Positions 16,083 through 22,704 of a stretch of 64,000 nucleotides of DNA are shown one piece after another. A program made the translations under genes and the position numbers. The stretch comes from Candidatus Latescibacterota bacterium. Its GTDB lineage: Bacteria; Latescibacterota; UBA2968. The DNA is taken from NCBI GenBank assembly GCA_022824945.1, contig JAJDYX010000015.1, positions 62,001 through 126,000 of the forward strand, written 5' to 3'. Every line of letters starts with the position of its first letter. Positions within the stretch are counted from its first letter, which is position 1. The notes under the pieces were generated by a model. It ran no database searches, was not told where the DNA came from, and saw nothing but the letters and a program-made list of their open reading frames with translations.

Positions 16083-17607
16083 GGGACAGCCCTTCGCGAT
16101 TCATCCACAGGCGCATAATCGTCGGCGCCTCGCGGAGGAGATGGAGGTAAACATTCCCCGTTTGGCGTTGCTTAGCGAAATGTTTTTTGCCAAAGGGTTT
16201 GAGATTGAATTTGCCAGCGTTTTGAACGACGGATTTTTTCTTATTATCAACCTCAATAGTAAGCACATGTTCCTGCACCTGATTTTCTTCGGCAGCATCG
16301 AGGTCCAGCGCGCGCAAAGACCAGAGAGATCTCTCACCCGCCGCACAGCGTTTGGCATAAGACCCCGCGCAGTGATGCATAATGCGCCCCTCGGCGTAGA
16401 GTTGTTGCGAAGTAATGAGTTCGTGAACCGTCCACTGAATATTGCGTTTGAGCCTGGGGTCCAGCGTCGCATGTTCAAACTCCCTGAATCCAGAGGACGC
16501 CCAAATTTCCAACTCGACATCCTCCAAACCCGTAAGCTCTTGATGCCACACATCGACCTGGCGGAGAAGCTTATTGATACTGCGGCCCTTCATACAAAAA
16601 TTGGGATGTAGCGGCGGACCTTCGATCTCCGTACCGTCGGGTTGTGGAATGCGCTGAGGCGTGAATTTTTGATTGCGGATATAGTCGATAATGGGATTGA
16701 TATAGCTGCGTTCAAGAAAAGCCTGCTTAGCAAGAAAATGGACAACGGTCTCCCAAAAATCTTCGTTCTCGAATCCTTCCCCCAGAGGCCCGTGGGCAAT
16801 TTCCCAGGCGCTTTTCGGGTTGCCGCCATAAGCTATGTACTGAACCTTGCGAAGGCACTGAACAACGGTGTGATAACTGCGTTTTTCTTGCAAAAGCAAA
16901 TGCGCCATGCGCTTTGTAATCCGCATAGGCACACCGGCTGTGCGGATATTTTGCCCCATGCCAACGTGAATGAACCACGCTTGTTCCTGTCGCGCCTTTG
17001 GTGTATTACCCTGTAAAAATGCCGTATCAAAAAATGCGGGCACATCGTATTGTGCCAGAAGATGACGCGCAAGGCTATAGAATTGGTGCGCTGGTTTATA
17101 GCTACCAGGTCGCCAATCCTCAACGGTCCGAATCCAATCTGTGTGATTGCGAGCGAGTTGTTCAAGAGCGGCGATATAGGTATTGACAACCGTATGACCA
17201 AAACGCTTACAGGCGCGTGCGGGCCGCATCAAATCGCCGTATTTTTCAATATGCAGAACAAGGCGCCCCAGTGCTCGTTGCGCGTCGGGATCACCGTCGA
17301 GATTATTGTAAATCGCACGAATGCGAAAGAGCAAATCGGAGACAGTCTCATCCTGAAGCTCGCCTTTAAAGATACGGGCGATAAATTTGGCGCGGTGGGC
17401 ATTGTGCCTCGGGCTAACATCGGGATCGCGCTGCTCAACCTCGCGTTGCATAAGATCAATTTCTGCCCTGCGTTGAGCAGCAGTTTTATCCAGACCGGTA
17501 TCCAACCCATTGCGATAACACCAGAGTCTATAAGCGAGTTCCCTGTCGAAGCCGAGTGTCTTGAGATGGGATTCGAGATCGTATTTATCGAGAAGAATAT
17601 TTGACAT
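16075..17607 (-). CDS. PcfJ domain-containing protein
   Basis: A 510-residue protein whose C-terminal 150 residues carry the PcfJ signature: MHHCAGSYAKRCAAGER near 410-426, then SLWSLR, VLTIEVD and VVQNAGKFN. The N-terminal two-thirds is helical and unassigned. PcfJ proteins are known from plasmids, integrative elements and chromosomes, but their biochemical role is not established. No signal peptide or membrane segment is seen. It is upstream of, and overlaps by 8 bases, the C45 acyltransferase gene. No other conjugation or plasmid genes occur in this window, so an element-borne origin is not supported by context. Confidence 0.75.
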   Translation of the reverse strand: MSNILLDKYDLESHLKTLGFDRELAYRLWCYRNGLDTGLDKTAAQRRAEIDLMQREVEQRDPDVSPRHNAHRAKFIARIFKGELQDETVSDLLFRIRAIYNNLDGDPDAQRALGRLVLHIEKYGDLMRPARACKRFGHTVVNTYIAALEQLARNHTDWIRTVEDWRPGSYKPAHQFYSLARHLLAQYDVPAFFDTAFLQGNTPKARQEQAWFIHVGMGQNIRTAGVPMRITKRMAHLLLQEKRSYHTVVQCLRKVQYIAYGGNPKSAWEIAHGPLGEGFENEDFWETVVHFLAKQAFLERSYINPIIDYIRNQKFTPQRIPQPDGTEIEGPPLHPNFCMKGRSINKLLRQVDVWHQELTGLEDVELEIWASSGFREFEHATLDPRLKRNIQWTVHELITSQQLYAEGRIMHHCAGSYAKRCAAGERSLWSLRALDLDAAEENQVQEHVLTIEVDNKKKSVVQNAGKFNLKPFGKKHFAKQRQTGNVYLHLLREAPTIMRLWMNREGLSHG

Positions 17608-17697
17608 CGCACAATCCTGTTATTTGGAGCTATAGAGGTCTTAATGTACTACATAAAAAGACAAAACGCTCCGCGATAAAGTTTCATTGTGGAAAAA

Positions 17698-18495
17698 TCA
17701 AAACCCCCGCAAAACCGTACTTTCTCTGCGGGGCAATCCCTCCTTTGGCGCGCGTTTTAACACGACGTATTCCAGACCGTGTTCCTCGCAAAAAACTCTC
17801 TTCTCCAGCTTATCGCCATCTTCATTCACCGCATAAATATCCGGTTTAATAACATCAATCTCAGGCGCGGCATCCATCCATCCGTCGCCAGATGAAATAA
17901 GCCCCTGTTTGACAAAACGGACGGATTGCACCACATACCGTCGTTCGTCTTCATCGAACATCGGATGATGTTCGCCTTTGAGCAAACGGACATTTGCATC
18001 GTGACCCACAACCACGTACAAATCGCCCAACTCTGACACCTCTTCAAAAAATCGGATATGCCCGGAATGAAACCAGTCAAAACACCCTGTAACAATCACT
18101 TTTTTATTTTTTTTATCCCCATCCGCTGTCTCCGCTACCGGAAAACCTTTAACATCGTCTGCGGTCAAAACGCGATATGCGATATTGTGTGCCCCACAAA
18201 AACGTCGTCTCTGCGGCGTATCATCTCGTTCATCCACCACCCAAACATCCGCCTGAATCGCATCGGGAAGACCGTCTTTATCTCCCAACTCCGTTACAAG
18301 CGTGGCGCAATCCACATAGCGAATCGCATCCATCATATACAGACGTTCTTCTTGCGGAAATTTGGTTTGTCCCTTGACGACATCATCCCCCCATACCAGC
18401 GCGTGAAGATATCCGTATCTGGAAGCCTCTTGCAAAAAACGGATATCGCGCGCCCTCATATCGTCAAAACTGCCTGAGACAATGACGGTCTTCAT
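17698..18495 (-). CDS. Two-domain cytidylyltransferase-like protein
   Basis: A 265-residue protein made of two nucleotidyltransferase Rossmann domains. Domain 1 (about 1-128) starts VIVSGSFDDMRARDIRF and has lost the HxGH motif. Domain 2 (about 133-265) starts VIVTGCFDWFHSGHIRFFEE with HSGH intact and should bind CTP or ATP. The tandem plan resembles ethanolamine-phosphate cytidylyltransferase, although there the second copy is the degenerate one. The start at 18495 directly follows the stop of the GHMP kinase-like gene; an upstream start at 18522 would overlap that gene. With the epimerase and kinase it probably activates a sugar phosphate as an NDP-sugar. Confidence 0.8.
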   Translation of the reverse strand: MKTVIVSGSFDDMRARDIRFLQEASRYGYLHALVWGDDVVKGQTKFPQEERLYMMDAIRYVDCATLVTELGDKDGLPDAIQADVWVVDERDDTPQRRRFCGAHNIAYRVLTADDVKGFPVAETADGDKKNKKVIVTGCFDWFHSGHIRFFEEVSELGDLYVVVGHDANVRLLKGEHHPMFDEDERRYVVQSVRFVKQGLISSGDGWMDAAPEIDVIKPDIYAVNEDGDKLEKRVFCEEHGLEYVVLKRAPKEGLPRRESTVLRGF

Positions 18496-18496
18496 A

Positions 18497-19291
18497 TCAC
18501 TTCCCTTTATCATATCGAACATCTACGCGAAGTGCGCCCGGCACGGGTTCTTCAGACACAACGTAAATATACCCACCTCCACACCCCGAATACATCGCCC
18601 CGATATATCTGGACTGATAATATTCCAAAATACCCATAAGATCAATCCGGATAGTAGGATGACGCACCGTATGCGGCAAAAGAGCCTCCCAGCACACCAT
18701 ACACTCATTCAGAGACGCGCCCAATCCTCGCGCATCTCTAGCGATAATCGCATCATAACAATCCTTGCCCGACTGACTCAATCTATCAATCCATATCGGA
18801 TCTAAATTCTTCTCACCCAACGGCTCATAGCCATCGGGTCGCGAGGCAACCGGAACCATGTAGATCACATCTTCGAGCCAACGCGCCACATCGGGATCGT
18901 TATTGGACTCAATATGAACCGGAAAATACCCCCCCTCGTATTCGCAATCGTAGTCGAGCCTGCTCACACCTGGATAAATCAACCCGATCATATCCTGCGA
19001 ACCCGACGGCTCGGCCTTACCCTCATTTTCAACCGTGTACAATTCCTTCACCAGATCAGACGGCGCGCGGTCGGGAAACGTAGAACCCCAGAGCCTCATC
19101 GCAACATCTCGCGTACTCGTCGCCATACCGCAGCGATTCATAAAACGGCTGGTCGGCTCGAGTGAAACCACAACCATAGACCCGGGAGGCGATGGATTGT
19201 GCTGTGACAAAAACGGCTGATCAATCCACCCACCGGCAAAAGCCATGCGAAAGGGAATATTGCCAATAACGCTCGTAATATCTTTGCTCAT
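18497..19291 (-). CDS. GHMP kinase-like protein, short form
   Basis: A 264-residue protein with GHMP-kinase features. FRMAFAGGWIDQP (residues 14-26) matches the N-terminal substrate strand. PSGSQDMIGLIYPG near 98-111 matches the GSQDQ region of fucose and heptose kinases. AMYSGCGGGYIYVV near 235-248 is the C-terminal motif 3. The classical GLGSS-type phosphate loop is weak, perhaps CGMATSTRD near 55-63, and the protein is some 60 residues shorter than HddA-type kinases. It could be a compact sugar kinase or an inactive relative. It lies between the epimerase (16 bases upstream) and the nucleotidyltransferase (1 base downstream). Confidence 0.65.
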   Translation of the reverse strand: MSKDITSVIGNIPFRMAFAGGWIDQPFLSQHNPSPPGSMVVVSLEPTSRFMNRCGMATSTRDVAMRLWGSTFPDRAPSDLVKELYTVENEGKAEPSGSQDMIGLIYPGVSRLDYDCEYEGGYFPVHIESNNDPDVARWLEDVIYMVPVASRPDGYEPLGEKNLDPIWIDRLSQSGKDCYDAIIARDARGLGASLNECMVCWEALLPHTVRHPTIRIDLMGILEYYQSRYIGAMYSGCGGGYIYVVSEEPVPGALRVDVRYDKGK

Positions 19292-19307
19292 ATAATAAAT
19301 ACCCTGC

Positions 19308-20345
19308 TTAACTTACCGTCCTTTTACCCGCCTTGCGGTCAGCGTATTGCTGTGCAATCCACGCATAAGTCTTAGCCATACCATCGCGCAAAGGGGTATC
19401 TGGCTCCCAATCGATAATATCTTTGATCATCTCATTATCGCTATTTCGCCCAGCAACGCCCTGGGGCGCAGTCAAATCATACGTGCGATTGAGTTTAACA
19501 TCGCCGATCTCCTCAATAATACTGACCAGTTCATTGATAGAAACCAGCTCGCTCGAACCGAGATTAATAGGCGTCGCAATCAAATCTTCACTGTGCATAA
19601 TCATATCGACGCCTTTAATACAATCGTCAACGTACATAAAACTGCGCGTCTGGTTGCCATCGCCCCAAATATCGATTTCGAGATTGCCTGTATCCTTGGC
19701 CTCAATCGCTTTGCGGCAAAGCGCGGCCGGTGCCTTCTCTCGTCCGCCATCCCACGTCCCATAAGGACCATACACATTGTGGAACCGCGCAATCGCCGTC
19801 TTCATCCCGCGTTCATCCCAGTACTCCTCGCAAAACATCTCCGAAATCAGCTTTTCCCAACCGTATCCGCGCTCTGACATTGCCGGATATGCATCTGATT
19901 CTTTGAGCGCGCGCACATTGGGATCTTCCTGCAACTCAGTATTATACGCGCAAGCAGAAGAAGAAAAGAAATACCGATCTACACCTGCCCAATAGGCCGC
20001 CTCAATCAGATGGGTATTGATCAAAATACTCCGCAAACACTCGACCCTGAAACGCTCGATAAATCCCATCCCCCCCATATCCGCCGCGAGATTGTACACT
20101 TCAGCAGCCCCTTCAACGGCGCGTTTGCAACTGTCTTCATCGCTCAAATCCAAACACAGATTCTCCACCCCCGGCACGCGCTGGTACCATTCGGGCAAAG
20201 GCTTCTTATCAACAGCGCGAAGCCGCACAAACCCCTGATCGTGAAAATACCGCGTCAGTGCGCCGGCAATAAAACCTCCCGCCCCGCAAATGACGATCAA
20301 ATCGTCTTTGTTGAGCGTCGTCGCTGCTATTTGCTGCTTTCCCAT
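19308..20345 (-). CDS. NAD-dependent epimerase, GDP-mannose 3,5-epimerase-like
   Basis: A 345-residue extended short-chain dehydrogenase. The NAD loop GAGGFIAG is near residues 21-28. NLAADMGGMGFIE and SSSACAYN match GDP-mannose 3,5-epimerase closely, as do GPYGTWDGGREKAPAALCRK and GNQTRSFMYVDDC. The catalytic Y-x-x-x-K is in GYGWEKL. The family converts GDP-D-mannose to GDP-L-galactose or GDP-L-gulose. Other NDP-sugars cannot be excluded. The ATG at 20345 is chosen for its GGAGGAAT ribosome site; the open frame to 20435 has none. It is the first gene of the sugar-nucleotide operon. Confidence 0.85.
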   Translation of the reverse strand: MGKQQIAATTLNKDDLIVICGAGGFIAGALTRYFHDQGFVRLRAVDKKPLPEWYQRVPGVENLCLDLSDEDSCKRAVEGAAEVYNLAADMGGMGFIERFRVECLRSILINTHLIEAAYWAGVDRYFFSSSACAYNTELQEDPNVRALKESDAYPAMSERGYGWEKLISEMFCEEYWDERGMKTAIARFHNVYGPYGTWDGGREKAPAALCRKAIEAKDTGNLEIDIWGDGNQTRSFMYVDDCIKGVDMIMHSEDLIATPINLGSSELVSINELVSIIEEIGDVKLNRTYDLTAPQGVAGRNSDNEMIKDIIDWEPDTPLRDGMAKTYAWIAQQYADRKAGKRTVS

Positions 20346-20808
20346 CGTATTCCTCCAAAGTAAATAGCCTGTTATGCGTCTAATCAGTGGAGATATTACA
20401 AAAATGAGACACAACACGCAAGAAATGAGACACAATTAGCTATCAAATTTCCAAAACTGTCCGAAGTATTGGAGAAGATACCGACACACACACGTTAAGC
20501 AACCCCTTTTTAACCCAACGTCGCGTAATATCAACGCACCCTCCCGAATAGTAAAAAATCTTTCATTATACCACCTGATTCATGGCTCAAAATGTTCACT
20601 TTTGCCTGTGTTTTCAGTAGGGGGTCCTTAAATTCAAGCTGTGAACAACAGCGCAATACAGCATATTGAAGGCATAAATGAGGTGTTTGCGCTTCTTTTT
20701 TGCAATATATGGCTCAATTTTTGGATGATTGCATTTTCTGGCCCGCTATTTGCTTGAGTTCTGACTGTTGAGTGAAAAATTCATCCCTTCAGACTCAGGA
20801 TATTTCAC
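20346..20808. other. 463-base divergent intergenic region
   Basis: This region separates the sugar-nucleotide operon (minus) from the Rpn-type gene (plus). It is AT-rich and has no convincing reading frame. The only structure seen is the direct repeat at 20402-20435. Promoters for both directions must lie here, but no box pair is strong enough to call. Confidence 0.6.
20402..20435. repeat. 13-base direct repeat upstream of the sugar-nucleotide operon
   Basis: AAATGAGACACAA occurs at 20402-20414 and 20423-20435, 21 bases apart, or two helical turns. It lies 57-90 bases upstream of the epimerase start, suitable for a regulator site. Regulatory function is inference. Confidence 0.45.
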
Positions 20809-21774
20809 ATGGCCGAATATGACACCATCGCCAAATACCTCATCCAAAACTACCCCAAAGACTTCATACACTTCACACTCGGACACGACGAGGTCGAAGT
20901 CATAGACATCCTCGACACAGAGCAACCCACAATCGAAACACGACACATCGACAGCCTCATCCGCGTGCGAACCAGTGACGAAGAAGCACTGATACACACC
21001 GAATTTCAAACCACCGACAGCACCAACCTGCCCATGCCCTTCCGTATGGCCGGCTATATCGGACGAGCAATTGAACACCATCGCCTACCAATCTATTCCA
21101 GTGTGATCTACCTGCGTCCCAATGCAGGTCGGCGTGATCCGGGATACTACACACAGGAAGTATCCGGCCACCTCTTTATCTCACAATACAAAGTGATTCG
21201 TCTGATTGAGATAGAAGGACAGGTCATTCTTGACGGGACACAGGTAGGCTTGCTGCCATTCACCCCATTGATGAAACGTCCGGTGGGTATGGACTCAGAA
21301 GCGTGGTTGCGTGCGTGTATTCAGGCGACGCAGGCTGCGTCATTGGATACATCAATTAGGGTTGACATTTTGGATTGTTTGGCGATCTTAAGTGGGTTGG
21401 CATATCCGCCGGACACCATCCATCGTATTTTATCACAGGAGGGTCTTATGGACGCCATTATGCGTGAATCAAGGTTTGCACAATACATCAAGCAACAGGG
21501 CATTGAACAGGGCATTGAACAGGGCATTGAACAGGGCATTGAACAGGGCATTGAACAGGGCATTGAACAAGGTAGAGCAGAAGGGCAAAGAAAAAGTACG
21601 CTCGAAGATCTCCTTGATGTATTGGAGATTCGATTTGGTCTGAGCGCAGCGCATCCCATCGCTGACCGCATTGCTGCCATTGACGATTTGCAACGGCTCA
21701 AGCAGTTGCTTCGCGCGGCGGTTCAAGTGTCCAGTCTTGAGGCATTTCAGCAAATATTAGATGAAGCAGATTAA
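20809..21774 (+). CDS. Rpn/PD-(D/E)XK-type nuclease-like protein (putative transposase family)
   Basis: A 321-residue protein of the Rpn-like family of PD-(D/E)XK nucleases. R-H-I-D-S-L-I-R-V near 45-53 and ALIHTEFQT near 60-68 provide the D...ExQ active-site pattern. Residues 180-230 are a helical region. Six tandem GIEQ units at about 231-254 form a charged linker that varies between homologues. The C-terminus (255-321) is a helical segment ending near ALEAFQQ-like sequence. Rpn nucleases promote RecA-independent recombination; similar proteins are often mislabelled as transposases. No terminal inverted repeats are visible. The next gene is a truncated copy of its C-terminal half. Confidence 0.75.
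   Translation: MAEYDTIAKYLIQNYPKDFIHFTLGHDEVEVIDILDTEQPTIETRHIDSLIRVRTSDEEALIHTEFQTTDSTNLPMPFRMAGYIGRAIEHHRLPIYSSVIYLRPNAGRRDPGYYTQEVSGHLFISQYKVIRLIEIEGQVILDGTQVGLLPFTPLMKRPVGMDSEAWLRACIQATQAASLDTSIRVDILDCLAILSGLAYPPDTIHRILSQEGLMDAIMRESRFAQYIKQQGIEQGIEQGIEQGIEQGIEQGIEQGRAEGQRKSTLEDLLDVLEIRFGLSAAHPIADRIAAIDDLQRLKQLLRAAVQVSSLEAFQQILDEAD
21499..21570 (+). repeat. Six tandem 12-base units encoding GIEQ
   Basis: GGCATTGAACAG is repeated six times with only the last base changed in the final copy. Each unit encodes Gly-Ile-Glu-Gln. Near identity implies slippage-driven copy-number change that keeps the frame. Confidence 0.95.
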
Positions 21775-21776
21775 GG

Positions 21777-22253
21777 ATGTTTACAATGCCTGACGAGAAA
21801 ACACCGCGTCACATCCATACGGACTGGTCAGCTAAGGCTGATTATATCTCATGTAAGGAGATCTTGATCGGATCGAAGAACAACGCTGAAACTACTTGTA
21901 TGGATCGGCCAGCTAAGGCTGATTATATCGCAAGTATAGCGATCTTCTGCGGGGGGTTGTACGACGCTGAAACCATTTGTAAAGTACTCGACGAGGAGGG
22001 TCTCACGGATCTCGTCTTTGAGTCATCCTTTGCAAAACAACTCATCCAACAAGGCAGAGAAGAGCAAAGGGTAAGAGAATGCGCCATAGAAAATATTATC
22101 ACGGTGCTAGAGATTCGATTTGATATGCAGGAAGCAGACCCCTTATCTGACCGCCTTTCCGCCATTGACGATCTACAACGTCTCAAGCAGTTGCTTCGCG
22201 CGGCGGTCCAGGTGCCCCATCTCGAAGCATTTCAGGATATGTTAGATGCGTGA
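21777..22253 (+). CDS. Truncated paralogue of the upstream Rpn-like gene
   Basis: A 158-residue product matching only the C-terminal half of the preceding protein. Residues about 48-158 align with its residues about 186-321, including AIDDLQRLKQLLRAAVQV, and the DNA there is nearly identical. The nuclease domain and GIEQ repeats are missing. Residues about 17-43 and 44-70 are an 81-base internal duplication (both contain AKADYI and AET-(T/I)-C). ATGs at 21777 or 21786 are possible; the first follows the previous stop by 2 bases. It may be a decaying duplicate or an accessory, nuclease-less partner. Confidence 0.6.
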   Translation: MFTMPDEKTPRHIHTDWSAKADYISCKEILIGSKNNAETTCMDRPAKADYIASIAIFCGGLYDAETICKVLDEEGLTDLVFESSFAKQLIQQGREEQRVRECAIENIITVLEIRFDMQEADPLSDRLSAIDDLQRLKQLLRAAVQVPHLEAFQDMLDA

Positions 22254-22375
22254 CGCGATGCACTGACGATAAGTTTGACAAAATTGCACAACATATTTTT
22301 TGGACTGTTACAGGTGGTGTGGGTGTCTTGACAATCGTGTTGGGAACCGTAACAATCGTGTTGAAAGTGCTATAA
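22250..22375 (+). CDS. Possible 41-residue membrane peptide
   Basis: A GTG at 22250 overlaps the TGA of the truncated Rpn paralogue (GTGA overlap) and opens 41 codons. The first half is polar (TRCTDDKFDKIAQHIF). The second half, GGVGVLTIVLGTVTIVLKVL, is a likely single transmembrane helix. A terminator-like hairpin follows 36 bases later, consistent with this being the last gene of the unit. It is short and unrecognised, so it may be chance. Confidence 0.35.
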   Translation: MTRCTDDKFDKIAQHIFWTVTGGVGVLTIVLGTVTIVLKVL

Positions 22376-22704
22376 ACAAATTGCATTCCAACCGCGTACT
22401 AATCGCAATAAAAAACCGCACTGATCAACAGAGAGGGCGGTTTTTGTTTTGTTGAGCTATGTGAGACAACACTGTGAACAGTTTTTATAACTTGTTGTTT
22501 TATATAAATTTACAAATTTCATTGCTTAAATACGTAACTTGTTGATTTTTAAAGATTTAGAAATAAATTAACCCTGATAATTATCCCGTCAAGGCTTTTT
22601 TAGTATTGTTAAATGCACATTTTCTTTGGTTAGACACAAAGTCTGTTTCTCAATATATTGCAAAAAGCAAAAACTTAAAATCAACGCGTTCCACAGGAGC
22701 ATCC
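22376..22704. other. AT-rich intergenic region before the heparinase-like gene
   Basis: Apart from the terminator at its left end, this region is strongly AT-rich and has no supported gene. It probably holds the promoter of the heparinase-like gene, but no clear -35/-10 pair could be chosen. Confidence 0.6.
22411..22450 (+). terminator. Rho-independent terminator after the Rpn-like genes
   Basis: AAAAACCGC (22411-22419) pairs with GCGGTTTTT (22437-22445), giving a 9-base stem with a 17-base loop and a T-rich tail (TTTTTGTTTT). The flanking A run means it could also work on the opposite strand. Confidence 0.65.

Noticed and set aside
15087-16118. Plus-strand 343-codon frame
   Set aside because: It covers the C45 gene on the other strand. 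The C45 product has the catalytic Cys and family motifs, while this frame has none.
21499-21570. Tandem repeats as a CRISPR array
   Set aside because: Units are 12 bases, without spacers, in frame in a coding gene.
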